A DNA stretch of 34,913 nucleotides from Lysobacteraceae bacterium (GCA_028870665.1 JAGWPB010000030.1:1-34913), one strand, 5' to 3'; numbered from the stretch's first letter, positions 8,172 through 17,346 are shown. The notes: generated from the sequence alone by a model not told the origin. Program-made: numbers and translations.

Positions 8172-8319
8172 ACCGTTTGCCGGACAGGAAAAAGGGCTTG
8201 CCGCGAGCCTCGAAAACGTCAACAATCCGTGATCTAAGCCCGCAATTTGACGCAAGTTTGCCCCATCATCGCCGGCACCTGACCGATTTTCCCCTCACCC
8301 TTTCCCGGAGCACCGCCGC

Positions 8320-8748
8320 ATGGCGCTGGAGCGCACCCTTTCCATCATCAAGCCCGACGCCGTCGCCAAGAATGCGGTCGGTGCGATCCTTGCGCGTTTC
8401 GAACAGGCCGGCCTGCGCATCATCGCGGCCAAGATGCGGCATCTGTCGCGTCGCGAGGCCGAGGGCTTCTACGCCGTGCATCGGGAGCGGCCGTTCTTCA
8501 AGGCGCTGGTCGAGTTCATGATCTCCGGTCCGGTGATGATTCAGGTACTGGAAGGCGAGGGCGCCGTGGGCCGCAACCGTGACCTGATGGGCGCGACCGA
8601 TCCGAAGAAGGCGACGCCGGGCACCATCCGCGCCGACTTCGCCGACAGCATCGACGCCAACGCCGTGCATGGTTCCGACGCTGTCGACACCGCGGCGGCC
8701 GAGATCGCCTATTTCTTCGCCGCCACCGAGATCTGCCCGCGGGGCTGA
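8320..8748 (+). CDS. ndk: Nucleoside-diphosphate kinase
   Basis: The 142-residue enzyme moves the gamma-phosphate between nucleoside triphosphates and diphosphates. It begins [15 protein letters not shown], which holds the conserved lysine. It carries the active-site histidine H117 in NAVHGSDA, and GTIRADFAD before it is the nucleotide-binding loop. Length and motifs are complete. It opens a plus-strand run that continues with rlmN, pilF and rodZ, the common gammaproteobacterial order. The region before it shares 209 bases with the divergent tetR gene. I see no strong promoter facing ndk, and CGGAG at 8306-8310 is the likely ribosome-binding site. Confidence 0.97.
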   Translation: MALERTLSIIKPDAVAKNAVGAILARFEQAGLRIIAAKMRHLSRREAEGFYAVHRERPFFKALVEFMISGPVMIQVLEGEGAVGRNRDLMGATDPKKATPGTIRADFADSIDANAVHGSDAVDTAAAEIAYFFAATEICPRG

Positions 8749-8758
8749 GGACGATGAC

Positions 8759-9874
8759 GTGACCGCGGCGAGGAAGGTCAACCTGCTCGACTTCGACCGC
8801 GAGGGTCTGCGCATGCTGTTTGCGCAGATCGGCGAAAAGCCCTTCCGCGCCGACCAGGTGATGAAGTGGGTCTATCACCGCCACGTCGACGACTTCGAGC
8901 AGATGACCGATCTTGGCAAGGCGCTGCGCAACAAGCTCGCCGATGTTGCCGAGATCGCGCCAGCGCGCACCCTGCTCGACAGGCACTCGGCCGACGGCAC
9001 GCGCAAGTGGCTGCTGGGCATGGACGGCGGCAATGCGGTCGAGACCGTTTACATCCCCGAGCCGACGCGCGGCACGCTGTGCGTATCCTCACAGGTCGGA
9101 TGCGGCCTCAACTGCCGTTTCTGCTCCACCGCCACCCAGGGCTTCAACCGCAACCTTGCCGCCAGCGAGATCATCGGCCAGGTGTGGGTGGCGGCGAAGG
9201 CGCTGGGCAACCAGCCGCACCAGCTACGGCGCATCACCAACGTGGTGATGATGGGCATGGGCGAGCCGCTGCTGAACTTCGACAACGTCGTGCGTGCGAT
9301 GAGCGTGATGCGCGACGACCTCGGGTTCGGACTGGCCAACAAGCGCGTCACCCTGTCCACTGCCGGCCTGGTGCCGCTGATCGACCGCCTGTCCGAGGTC
9401 AGTGACGTGTCGCTGGCGGTGTCGCTGCATGCGCCCAATGACGAGTTGCGCACCGAACTGGTGCCGCTCAACAAGCGCTATCCGATCGCCGAGCTGCTGG
9501 CGGCGTGCGCACGCTATGCCGCGAAGCGTCCGCGCACGTCGATCACCTTCGAATACACGATGATGAAGGATGTCAACGATCGTCCCGAGCTGGCGCGGCA
9601 ACTGGTCAGGCTGATGCGGCGGCTGCCGGCCAAGGTGAACCTGATCCCGTTCAACCCGTTTCCAGGCGCCGGCTACCAGCGCTCCGAACCGGAGGTGATC
9701 GCCGCGTTCCAGAAGATCCTGCTCGAGGCCGGTGTGATGACCATGGTGCGGCGCACGCGCGGTGATGACATCGACGCCGCCTGCGGGCAGCTCAAGGGTC
9801 AGGTGCTCGACCGTACCCGGCGTCAGGCCGAATTCCGCAAGCGCATCGAGGAGGCCACGGCCCATGCGGCATAG
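8759..9874 (+). CDS. rlmN: Dual-specificity rRNA/tRNA methyltransferase RlmN (23S A2503, tRNA A37)
   Basis: This radical-SAM enzyme of 371 residues methylates C2 of adenine in 23S rRNA (A2503) and in some tRNAs. The cluster-binding motif CGLNCRFC gives C115, C119 and C122, and the methyl-carrying cysteine is C342 in [17 protein letters not shown] is the SAM-binding GGE-like motif. I chose the GTG at 8759: GAGG lies ten bases upstream, and it leaves 10 bases after ndk. An ATG five bases earlier is out of frame, and the longer in-frame ATG at 8669 would run inside ndk. The gene overlaps pilF by 11 bases. Confidence 0.95.
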   Translation: MTAARKVNLLDFDREGLRMLFAQIGEKPFRADQVMKWVYHRHVDDFEQMTDLGKALRNKLADVAEIAPARTLLDRHSADGTRKWLLGMDGGNAVETVYIPEPTRGTLCVSSQVGCGLNCRFCSTATQGFNRNLAASEIIGQVWVAAKALGNQPHQLRRITNVVMMGMGEPLLNFDNVVRAMSVMRDDLGFGLANKRVTLSTAGLVPLIDRLSEVSDVSLAVSLHAPNDELRTELVPLNKRYPIAELLAACARYAAKRPRTSITFEYTMMKDVNDRPELARQLVRLMRRLPAKVNLIPFNPFPGAGYQRSEPEVIAAFQKILLEAGVMTMVRRTRGDDIDAACGQLKGQVLDRTRRQAEFRKRIEEATAHAA

Positions 9875-10631
9875 CGCGATCATGCTGGTGATGATGTGCG
9901 GCCTCGCACTGGCCGGCTGCCAGTCGGTGGGCGGGCTGCATGGCGAGACCTCGCAGCAGAAGGCACGCCAGGCCGCCGAGGTCCATACCGAACTGGGCCA
10001 GCAGTACCTTCAGCGCGGTGACTTGCAGACCGCGCTGCAAAAGCTGCTGCTGGCGGAAAAGTACGACGACAATTACGCACCGGCGCATACCGTGCTGGGC
10101 GTGCTCTACGAGCGCATCAAGGAATACCCCAAGGCCGAACGGGAGTACAAGCGCGCTTATGCGTTGGAGCCGACCAAGGGCGACGCCAACAACAATCTCG
10201 GCGCATTCCTGTGCCGCATCGGCAAGGTCGACGAGGCGTTGCCGTATTTCAAGCGCGCGGTAGCCGATCCGTTCTATCACACACCGGATGTCGCCTACGC
10301 CAACGCGGGAACCTGCCTGCTCAAGGTGGACCGGATGCAGCCGGCGCTGGCCGACTTCAAGCAGGCACTGGCGCTCAATCCGAAGAATGCCGATGCCCTC
10401 TACCAGAGCGCCGTCATCCTGCACAAGCAGGGCGACGACTTCCATGCGAGCGCCTTCTTACAGCGTTTCGAAGCGCTCGGGCTGGCCAGCCCCGCCGTAC
10501 TCAAGCTCGGCTATGAGATCGAAACGAAACTGGGTGACCAGGAGGCCGCCCATACCTATGCCCGTCGGCTGCGCGACCAGTTCCCGGATTCGGAGCAGGC
10601 CCGCAGTCTTCCCTCCGGTTCACCGCCATGA
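9864..10631 (+). CDS. pilF: Type IV pilus biogenesis lipoprotein PilF (PilW), TPR protein
   Basis: This is a 255-residue outer-membrane lipoprotein. The signal peptide ends in the lipobox LAGC with C19 as the lipidated residue. Six or so tetratricopeptide repeats follow, with clear units around [19 protein letters not shown] and [21 protein letters not shown]. In pseudomonads and xanthomonads PilF is the pilotin that brings the secretin PilQ to the outer membrane and assembles it. The ATG at 9864 has GAGGAGG upstream and overlaps the rlmN stop by 11 bases; the earlier in-frame ATG is inside rlmN. The stop overlaps the next start as ATGA. Confidence 0.94.
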   Translation: MRHSAIMLVMMCGLALAGCQSVGGLHGETSQQKARQAAEVHTELGQQYLQRGDLQTALQKLLLAEKYDDNYAPAHTVLGVLYERIKEYPKAEREYKRAYALEPTKGDANNNLGAFLCRIGKVDEALPYFKRAVADPFYHTPDVAYANAGTCLLKVDRMQPALADFKQALALNPKNADALYQSAVILHKQGDDFHASAFLQRFEALGLASPAVLKLGYEIETKLGDQEAAHTYARRLRDQFPDSEQARSLPSGSPP

Positions 10632-11572
10632 CTTCCGCTGACACCCCCGCGTCGTCCGCCCGCCATCACGACGGTGCTGCCGGATCGGTCGAGATGCGCC
10701 TCGCCGACACCGGAGCGTCACCGGATTCTGCGCTGGGGCAGCGGCTGATGGCCGCGCGTCAGGCGCGCGGCCTGAGCCTGGGGAACTGCGCGCAGAAATT
10801 GCGGCTGCCGACGGCGGTGCTGCAGCGGATCGAGCAGCATGGCATCGGCTCTGGCGATTCGCCGATCTATCTGCGCAGTCAACTGCATGGTTACGCGCGG
10901 TTGCTGGGCGTTGCGGCGGACGAGGTCGATGCCGCCCTGGCCCAGCTGGCAACATGTGAGCCGCCACTGGTGATGACCGGCAATGCCTCGCATCTGCGGC
11001 TGGCCATCGAGCGGTATGCGACGGCGGCCACCTACATCGTGCTGACGGCGGTGATTGCGGTGCCGGTGGTCTGGATCGGCCTGCGCGGCGGTCTGGATCG
11101 CGACCTGGTCCGGATCGAGCCGCTGGACGCGCCGGCGCTGGTGCAGACGCAGCCCGTGCCGACGCAGGCGGCGCGCGTCGCCATTCGGGCGCGGACGCGA
11201 CCCGCGACGGCGGCCAGCAGCGAGCAGCCGCTGCTGGCATCGATCGCGGCGTTTCCCGCGTTGGAGTCGGGAACGAAGGCTCCGTTGCCGGCGCCGGCGC
11301 CAGTCACGGGTGCCACGGACCACCTGCTGCAGATCAGCTTGTCGGCACCGAGCTGGGTCGAGGTTACCGGTGCCGATGGCAAGCATCTGGAGTACGCGCT
11401 GTTGCCGGCGGGCACCATCCGAACCTATCGCAGCGCGCAGGCGCTGCAGGTACGCATCGGCAACGCCGATGCCGCCAGCGTTGAACTCGACGGCAAGCCG
11501 TATCCGCTCGACGATCATCGTCACGCCAACGTCGCCAGCTTCAGCATCGACGCACCGCCGGGCCGCGCCTGA
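10628..11572 (+). CDS. rodZ: RodZ-like helix-turn-helix membrane protein
   Basis: The 314-residue protein has three parts. A cytosolic HTH_25 domain spans about residues 35-100 (LGQRLMAARQARGLSL and later YLRSQLHGYARLLGV). A single membrane helix lies at about 132-152. A Pro/Ala-rich periplasmic linker leads to a DUF4115 beta domain (about 228-310, with SAPSWVEVTGADGK). This is the RodZ/YfgA architecture, which links MreB to the wall-elongation complex. The unusually long N-terminal tail of 35 residues before the HTH is variable among homologues. Position after pilF and before yfgM is the classical one. It ends in an intrinsic terminator that overlaps its stop codon. Confidence 0.88.
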   Translation: MTSADTPASSARHHDGAAGSVEMRLADTGASPDSALGQRLMAARQARGLSLGNCAQKLRLPTAVLQRIEQHGIGSGDSPIYLRSQLHGYARLLGVAADEVDAALAQLATCEPPLVMTGNASHLRLAIERYATAATYIVLTAVIAVPVVWIGLRGGLDRDLVRIEPLDAPALVQTQPVPTQAARVAIRARTRPATAASSEQPLLASIAAFPALESGTKAPLPAPAPVTGATDHLLQISLSAPSWVEVTGADGKHLEYALLPAGTIRTYRSAQALQVRIGNADAASVELDGKPYPLDDHRHANVASFSIDAPPGRA

Positions 11573-11582
11573 GCGGCTTTTT
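11562..11582 (+). terminator. Intrinsic terminator at the end of rodZ
   Basis: GCCGC (11562-11566), a six-base loop and GCGGC (11573-11577) are followed by TTTTT (11578-11582). Two more G-U pairs can extend the stem. The rodZ stop TGA (11570-11572) lies in the loop and at the start of the right arm. It would separate ndk-rlmN-pilF-rodZ from yfgM-bamB-der. The gap 11583-11649 has TATCCT at 11587-11592 as a possible -10 for yfgM. Confidence 0.65.
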
Positions 11583-11649
11583 GCGCTATCCTCCGCGCTC
11601 CCCGCGCGGCGCTTGCGATGCGCGCGTCCCCCTGGTTTGCGGTGACTCG

Positions 11650-12300
11650 ATGGCCTTTGACGCATACGACGATTACGAGCAGGGCGAACAGGTTCGCCAG
11701 TGGCTGCGCGCCAACGCGGCCTCGATTCTGGTCGGCATCGTGCTCGGCCTGTTGCTGATTTTCGGCTGGCAGCAGTGGCGTGCGCATCAGCAGCGCCACC
11801 GGATGGCGGCGGCCGAGCAGTATCAGGTGCTGCAGCAGGCACTGCAGGACAAGAACGACGCCCTGGCGACGCTGGCGACCGAGCGCCTGATGAAGGACTA
11901 TCCGGACACGATCTTCGCGACGTTCGCGGCTGCTGGGCGGGCCGAACACGCCGCCACCGTCGGCCAGTATGCGCAGGCGGTCACCGCGCTGGACTGGGCC
12001 GAGCAGCATGCCGGCGATGCCGCACTCAAGCGCCTGTTCGAGCTGCGCCTGGCCCAGCTGGAGCTGGCGCAGGATCGGCCCGCCGCGGCACTGGCACGTC
12101 TCGACAAGCTGCCGGCCGGCAACTATGCCGGCCTGATCCAGGCCTTGCGCGGCGACGCGCTGCTGGCGTTGAAGCGCCCCGCCGAAGCGCGCACCGCCTA
12201 CGCCGCCGCACTGGCGGCCTTCAAGCCGGATGCACCCGAGCGTGCTCTGGTGCAGATGAAGTTCGATGATCTGGCCGCCGCCGGGAAGCACAATTCATGA
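11650..12300 (+). CDS. YfgM-family SecYEG ancillary protein
   Basis: The product has 216 residues. A short acidic N-terminus (DAYDDYEQGEQVRQWLR) precedes one membrane helix (about 23-41). The periplasmic part is a TPR-like helical domain (Tetratrico/YfgM family). In E. coli YfgM joins SecYEG with PpiD and helps hand over secreted proteins. The genetic setting next to bamB and der supports the call. The start at 11650 is the family start; the open frame upstream is not conserved-looking. The stop overlaps the bamB start as ATGA. Confidence 0.88.
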   Translation: MAFDAYDDYEQGEQVRQWLRANAASILVGIVLGLLLIFGWQQWRAHQQRHRMAAAEQYQVLQQALQDKNDALATLATERLMKDYPDTIFATFAAAGRAEHAATVGQYAQAVTALDWAEQHAGDAALKRLFELRLAQLELAQDRPAAALARLDKLPAGNYAGLIQALRGDALLALKRPAEARTAYAAALAAFKPDAPERALVQMKFDDLAAAGKHNS

Positions 12301-13469
12301 TGCGCAAATTCGCTGTGGTGATGCTCGGCGTGCTGGCTTTGTCCGGCTGCGGTCTGTTCAAGACCAAGGACAATATCCAGCCGCCGACGCCGCTGGCCAA
12401 ATTCACGCCGACCCTGACCGTCAAGCGGCTGTGGGAGGCCGGGGTCGGCAACGGCGCCGGCAATTCCGGTGTCCGCCTGGAGCCCGCGGTTGCCGACGGC
12501 GTGGTCTACGCGGTCAGTACCGGCGGCGACATCGAGGCGCTGGCGCTCGCCAGTGGCAAGCGGCTGTGGTCGGTCGGTACCCACTGGCGCGAGAAGCGGG
12601 ACACCCGCTACAGCAGCGGTCCGGCCGTGGCAGGCGATCTGCTGGTGGTGGGCACCCTCGACGGTCACGTCGACGCCTTCGATGCCAAGACCGGCAAGCC
12701 GCGCTGGCAGGTCACCGTTTCGTCCGAAGTGATCAGTCCGCCGGTCATCGTCGGTGATCGCGTGCTGGTGCGGTGCAACGACAGTCACATCTACGCACTG
12801 GCGGCCAGCGACGGCAAGCAGCTCTGGCTGTACGACCGCGGCAGCGTGCCGGCGCTGAGCCTGCGTGGCAACGGCACCTTGCTGGTCGCGGGTGGCGCGG
12901 TGTTCTTCGGCAGCGACGACGGCAAGCTGGCGGCTCTGAATCTCGCCGATGGCAGCTCATTGTGGGAGCAGCGCCTGGCGACCGGCGAGGGACGCACGGA
13001 AATCCAGCGCCTCGACGATTCCGACGGCAGCCTGGTGCTCGATGACGGCGTGCTGTACGCCAATGCCTATCACGGCAGCGTCGCCGCGGTGCAGGCCGAG
13101 GGCGGACGCATCCTGTGGTCGCGGCCGCTGTCGGGCTATACCGGCGTCGCCGTCAGCGGCGGCACCCTGATCGCGATCGACGATGCCTCCAATATCTGGG
13201 CGCTGGACAAGACCAGCGGTGCGGACGTGTGGAAGCAGAACGCCCTGGACTGGCGCTGGCTGTCCGCGCCGGCGATCCAGGGCAAGTACGTCGTGGTTGG
13301 TGATCTGCAGGGTTACGTGCACTGGCTGGATCTGGCCACTGGCCAGTTCGCGGCCCGCGAGCACCTTTCCGGCAAGGCGATCCGTGCGCGGCCGCTGATC
13401 GCAGGCGACATCGCCGTGGTCGCGGATGACGTCGGCCATATCGCCGCCTACCGTATCCAGGCGCGATGA
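12297..13469 (+). CDS. bamB: Outer-membrane protein assembly lipoprotein BamB
   Basis: This is a 390-residue lipoprotein. The signal peptide ends in the lipobox LSGC (C18, counting from the first ATG). A PQQ-like eight-bladed beta-propeller follows, made of repeats such as DGHVDAFDAKTGKPRW, DGKLAALNLADGSSLW and LQGYVHWLDLATGQF. BamB binds BamA in the BAM complex and helps insert outer-membrane proteins. The gene overlaps yfgM by four bases, and der follows after 16 bases. Two adjacent ATG codons (12297 and 12300) could serve as start. Confidence 0.95.
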   Translation: MMRKFAVVMLGVLALSGCGLFKTKDNIQPPTPLAKFTPTLTVKRLWEAGVGNGAGNSGVRLEPAVADGVVYAVSTGGDIEALALASGKRLWSVGTHWREKRDTRYSSGPAVAGDLLVVGTLDGHVDAFDAKTGKPRWQVTVSSEVISPPVIVGDRVLVRCNDSHIYALAASDGKQLWLYDRGSVPALSLRGNGTLLVAGGAVFFGSDDGKLAALNLADGSSLWEQRLATGEGRTEIQRLDDSDGSLVLDDGVLYANAYHGSVAAVQAEGGRILWSRPLSGYTGVAVSGGTLIAIDDASNIWALDKTSGADVWKQNALDWRWLSAPAIQGKYVVVGDLQGYVHWLDLATGQFAAREHLSGKAIRARPLIAGDIAVVADDVGHIAAYRIQAR

Positions 13470-13485
13470 CGCCCCGCCGCCGCCG

Positions 13486-14883
13486 ATGCTGCCTGTTGTC
13501 GCCCTGGTCGGACGTCCCAACGTCGGCAAATCCACCCTCTTCAATGCGCTGACCCGCAGCCGCGACGCGCTGGTCGCGGATCGGCCCGGCGTGACCCGTG
13601 ATCGCCACTACGGTGTCTGCCGACTCGGCAGCGTGCCGTTCGTGGTGGTGGATACCGGTGGCCTTTCGGGTCGTGACATGGACATCGACGTGCTGACCGC
13701 GCGCCAGGTGCGCCTGGCGATCGCCGAGGCGACGGTGCTGGTGCTGGTCACCGATGCCCGCGAAGGGCTGTTGCCGCAGGATCGCAGCGTGCTGGACGAG
13801 CTGCGTCGCAGCGGCAAGCCGTTGCTGATCGCGGTCAACAAGACCGACGGGCTCGATGAACAGGACGCCCTGGCCGAGTTCGCCGCGCTCGGCATTGCCG
13901 CCACCCTGCCGCTGGCGGCGGCACACGCGCGCGGACTGGACGGGTTGCTGGAGGCCCTCGCGGCACACCTGCCGCCCGCGGCCGAAACGGCAGCCGAGGC
14001 ACCCTCCGACCCAGGGGTGCGCGTCGCCATTCTCGGACGCCCCAACGTCGGCAAGTCCACGCTGGTCAACCGGCTGCTGGGCGAGGACCGGCTGGTGGTG
14101 TCGGCCGTCGCCGGGACCACCCGCGATCCGATCCGCGTGCCGCTCGAGCGTGACGGGCGTCGCTACCTGCTGATCGATACCGCCGGTGTGCGGCGCCGCG
14201 GACGGGTCGAGGACGCGCTGGAGAAATTCAGCGTGATCAAAACCTTGCAATCACTCGAGGCAGCCGAGGTGGCGGTGCTTCTGATCGATGCCAGCGAGGG
14301 CATCACGGACCAGGATCTGGCGCTGATCGGCCATGTGCTCGATGCCGGTCGCGCGTTGGTGATCGCCGCCAACAAGTGGGACGGACTCGATGCCTACCAG
14401 CGCCGGCAGTGCCGCAGTGGGCTCGAGCGGCGGCTCGATTTCGTGGCCTGGTCGAAGACGCTCTTCGTCTCTGCGCTGCACGGATCGGGCCTGCGCGAGT
14501 TGATGCGTGCCGTCGATCGCGCGCATGCCGCGTCCACCCGCGAGCTGACCGCCTCGGCGCTCACCCGTGCACTCGAGCAGGCCTACGCCGGTCATCAGCC
14601 GCCACTGGTGCGCGGTCACGCGCCCAAGCTGCGTTACGCGCATCCGGGCGGACGCACCCCGCCGACCATCGTGATCCACGGTTCGCGCACCGCGCACATC
14701 GCCGACAGCTATCGGCGCTATCTGGAGAATTTCTTCCGCAAGCGTTTCAAGCTGGAAGGCACGCCGGTGCGCATCGAATTTCATGATGGCGAAAATCCGT
14801 ACGCCGGCCGCCGCAATGTGCTGACCGAGCGACAGCAGCAGAAGCGTCGCCGTCTGTTGCAGCACGTACGCGGCAAGCACTGA
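13486..14883 (+). CDS. der: Ribosome biogenesis GTPase Der (EngA)
   Basis: This is a 465-residue double GTPase. Both G domains show GRPNVGKST (the first at residues 9-17), DTxG switch motifs (DTGG and DTAG), and NKTD or NKWD specificity motifs. A C-terminal KH-like domain starts around residue 355 and ends with the basic RQQQKRRRLLQHVRGKH tail. Der works in 50S subunit maturation. The ATG at 13486 follows bamB by 16 bases; earlier in-frame ATG codons lie inside bamB and add a non-conserved tail. The organisation yfgM-bamB-der is standard. Confidence 0.96.
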   Translation: MLPVVALVGRPNVGKSTLFNALTRSRDALVADRPGVTRDRHYGVCRLGSVPFVVVDTGGLSGRDMDIDVLTARQVRLAIAEATVLVLVTDAREGLLPQDRSVLDELRRSGKPLLIAVNKTDGLDEQDALAEFAALGIAATLPLAAAHARGLDGLLEALAAHLPPAAETAAEAPSDPGVRVAILGRPNVGKSTLVNRLLGEDRLVVSAVAGTTRDPIRVPLERDGRRYLLIDTAGVRRRGRVEDALEKFSVIKTLQSLEAAEVAVLLIDASEGITDQDLALIGHVLDAGRALVIAANKWDGLDAYQRRQCRSGLERRLDFVAWSKTLFVSALHGSGLRELMRAVDRAHAASTRELTASALTRALEQAYAGHQPPLVRGHAPKLRYAHPGGRTPPTIVIHGSRTAHIADSYRRYLENFFRKRFKLEGTPVRIEFHDGENPYAGRRNVLTERQQQKRRRLLQHVRGKH

Positions 14884-14919
14884 CGACGTCACCGCCGCGC
14901 CCGCGCTAGGCTTGTACCC

Positions 14920-16164
14920 ATGAGCGCAACGATCCCTGCCAGCGTGCCGCAGCACATCAACCTCGCCGAGGCGCGCGCGATCGTTCGGACGCTGGTGTCG
15001 TCGCGGGCTCGTCCGATCCGGCGCATCAGCGCCGAGTCCGCTGCCGGACGCATCCTGGCGCAGCCGCTGCGCGCACCGAGCGCGCTGCCGGCTTTCGCCA
15101 ATTCGGCCATGGACGGCTACGCGCTGCGCGCCGCCGATCTGCCGCCGGCTGGCGAGCGGTCGTTGCGGCTGATCGGCCGCCAACTGGCCGGTGCGACACC
15201 GGCCCCGGCAGTCGCGCCGGGCACCTGCGTGCGCATCACCACCGGTGCGCCGCTGCCTGCGGGTGCCGATACCGTGGTGATCCAGGAGCGCGCGCGTCTC
15301 GAAGGCGATACCGTGATCGTCGGCGCCGGGACCGCCGCCGGCGCCAACGTGCGCGCGATCGGCGAGGACTTTGCAGCGGATGCCGAGGTGCTGGCGGCCG
15401 GGCGTGTGCTCGACAGCGCCGCATTGGCCCTGCTGGCGAGTTTCGGCGTGCTCGAGGTCAGCGTCCATCGGCGCCCTCGGGTGGCGATCCTGACGACCGG
15501 TGACGAACTGGTGCCGGCGACGGCCGTGCCCGGATTCGGCCAGCTGCGCGACAGCAATGGCCCGATGCTGGCGGCCCTGGCGCACAGCAGCGGAGCCGAG
15601 GTGGTTGCCGTTCGCCATGTGGGTGACGATGCCCTGGCTACGCGGCAGGCGCTGCACGAACTTGCTGCCATGGCCGACGTGCTGCTGACCAGCGGTGGCG
15701 CCTCGGTCGGCGATGCGGATCTGCTGCCGCAGCTTGCGCTGCAGCATGGCCGGGTGCATTTCTGGAAGGTGCGCATCAAGCCGGGGATGCCGGTGCTGGC
15801 CGCCGAATTCGAGTCGGCGCTGTGGTTCGCGCTGCCCGGCAATCCGGTATCCACGGCGGCGACCTTTCTCGGTCTGGTGCGCCCGGCGCTGCAGCAGATG
15901 GGCGGACGCACGCCATCACCCGAGCTGCACGCGGTCCTGGGACAGGCCGTAAGCAAGTCCCACGACCGCGCCGAGTTCCTGCGTGGCAGTCTGCGTTGCG
16001 GCGCCGATGCCCGCCTCGTGTTCACGGCGCATGCGCGGCAGGGCTCCGCCCAGCTCTCGGGGCTGGCCGCCGCCGCCGCGCTCGGTCTGGTCCCCGAAGC
16101 GGTGCATGAGCTGGCGGCGGGCAGCGTGATCGAGGTGCTGCCGTTGCCGGAGCTGTGGCCATGA
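14920..16164 (+). CDS. moeA: Molybdopterin molybdenumtransferase MoeA
   Basis: The 414-residue protein inserts molybdate into adenylated molybdopterin. It shows the MoeA N-terminus (FANSAMDGYALRAAD), RITTGAPLPAGADTVV, the MPT-binding core (TTGDEL, DSNGPML, SGGASVGD), KPGMP and LPGNPVS, and a C-terminal beta-barrel domain. No Shine-Dalgarno sequence is seen before the ATG. Instead TAGGCT (14908-14913) stands seven bases upstream, so a leaderless transcript is possible. The stop overlaps the moeB start as ATGA, giving a two-gene MoCo operon. Confidence 0.95.
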   Translation: MSATIPASVPQHINLAEARAIVRTLVSSRARPIRRISAESAAGRILAQPLRAPSALPAFANSAMDGYALRAADLPPAGERSLRLIGRQLAGATPAPAVAPGTCVRITTGAPLPAGADTVVIQERARLEGDTVIVGAGTAAGANVRAIGEDFAADAEVLAAGRVLDSAALALLASFGVLEVSVHRRPRVAILTTGDELVPATAVPGFGQLRDSNGPMLAALAHSSGAEVVAVRHVGDDALATRQALHELAAMADVLLTSGGASVGDADLLPQLALQHGRVHFWKVRIKPGMPVLAAEFESALWFALPGNPVSTAATFLGLVRPALQQMGGRTPSPELHAVLGQAVSKSHDRAEFLRGSLRCGADARLVFTAHARQGSAQLSGLAAAAALGLVPEAVHELAAGSVIEVLPLPELWP

Positions 16165-17306
16165 GCGCGCCAGATGCGGCGGTCCTCCCCATTCCGCAGG
16201 TCGATGTGGTCGAGGCACGGCGCCGACAGCTGGCTGGTGCGCTGCTGATCGACGTGCGCACCGACGGGGAGCGCGCGGCCGGAAGTCCCGAGGGCGCCAT
16301 CGGCATGCCCAGCGCGCAGTTGCCGCTGGCGATCGCCGAGCTGGCCCCGCCCGGGCGCGAGATCCTGCTGATCTGCCTGAGCGGACCGCGTTCGTTGCGG
16401 GCGGCGCAGGACCTGCGTGCGCGGGGTTGCCAGCGGATTGCCTCGGTCGCGGGTGGCTACGTGGGCTGGCTGGCCGCCGGGCTGCCGGTGCAGGCCGGCG
16501 GGCTCGATGCCGACGCCCAGGATCGTTACGCGCGGCAGCTGTGCCTGCCCGAGATCGGTGGCGCGGGACAGGCGCGCCTCGCCGCGGCACGTGTGGCTCT
16601 GGTCGGCGCCGGCGGCCTGGGTGCGCCGGCGGCGCTGTACCTCGCCGCCGCCGGTGTCGGCACGCTGACGCTGATTGATGACGATCGCGTCGAGCGTTCC
16701 AATCTGCATCGGCAGGTGCTGCACACCGATGCCCGCGTGGGGCTATCCAAGGTCGAATCGGCGCGCATGACGCTGGCGGCCCTCAATCCCAGGGTCCAGG
16801 TCGTGACGCACGCGGCGCGCGTGCAGGCGGACAACGTCGAGGTGTTGCTGGGCGGACACGATGTGGTGATCGACGGCGCCGACAATTTTCCGACGCGCTA
16901 TCTGCTGGCGGCGGCCAGCCTGCGGCTGCGCTTGCCACTGGTGTATGGCGCGGTTGAGCGCTTCAGCGGCCAAGTCAGTGTATTCGACCCGCGGCGCGCC
17001 GGCTCGCCCTGCTATCGCTGCCTGTTTCCCGAGCCGCCCGCTGCAGCAGATGCACCCAATTGCGCCGAGGCCGGCGTGCTCGGCGTACTGCCCGGCGTGA
17101 TCGGCCTGCTGCAGGCGACCGAGGCACTCAAGTTGCTGCTGGGCATCGGCACGCCGCTGGTCGGGCGCCTGTTGCTGTTCGACGCGTTGGCCATGTGCTT
17201 TCGCGAGCTTCGGCTGCCGCGCGACGCCGCTTGTCCAGGCTGCGGCGCCACGGCGCATTTCAGCGGTTACGAGGACCTGGCCCGTCTCTGCGCCGCTGCC
17301 GGCTGA
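16161..17306 (+). CDS. moeB: Molybdopterin-synthase adenylyltransferase MoeB with N-terminal rhodanese domain
   Basis: This 381-residue fusion has a rhodanese domain at about residues 10-112, with the persulfide cysteine C72 in ICLSGPRS. The E1-like adenylating domain starts near 120 (DRYARQLCLPEIG). It has the ATP loop GAGGLG (149-154), the arginine finger region SNLHRQV, DGADNFPTRY, and two zinc pairs, CYRC and CPGC. It adenylates the MoaD tail. The rhodanese may pass sulfur to it, as in human MOCS3, where the domain order is reversed. An ATG two codons earlier (16155) is possible; I chose the ATGA overlap with moeA. Confidence 0.93.
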   Translation: MSAPDAAVLPIPQVDVVEARRRQLAGALLIDVRTDGERAAGSPEGAIGMPSAQLPLAIAELAPPGREILLICLSGPRSLRAAQDLRARGCQRIASVAGGYVGWLAAGLPVQAGGLDADAQDRYARQLCLPEIGGAGQARLAAARVALVGAGGLGAPAALYLAAAGVGTLTLIDDDRVERSNLHRQVLHTDARVGLSKVESARMTLAALNPRVQVVTHAARVQADNVEVLLGGHDVVIDGADNFPTRYLLAAASLRLRLPLVYGAVERFSGQVSVFDPRRAGSPCYRCLFPEPPAAADAPNCAEAGVLGVLPGVIGLLQATEALKLLLGIGTPLVGRLLLFDALAMCFRELRLPRDAACPGCGATAHFSGYEDLARLCAAAG

Positions 17307-17310
17307 GCGC

Positions 17311-17339
17311 GGACCCGCGCCGCCGGGCGGCGCGGGTCC
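17311..17339. terminator. Strong GC hairpin between convergent moeB and rne
   Basis: GGACCCGCGCCGCC (17311-17324), one base, then GGCGGCGCGGGTCC (17326-17339) form a perfect 14-base inverted repeat in the 40-base gap between the two stops. With a realistic loop of 5-7 bases, at least 11 GC-rich pairs remain. There is no T-run, but such hairpins often end both transcripts in GC-rich bacteria. It could also be an RNA-stabilising stem. Confidence 0.6.
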
Positions 17340-17346
17340 CGCGGGA

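Noticed and set aside
8669-8758. A longer rlmN starting at the ATG at 8669
   Set aside because: It would overlap ndk by 80 bases with a non-conserved Pro/Arg-rich leader; the GTG at 8759 has a ribosome-binding site and fits the family length.
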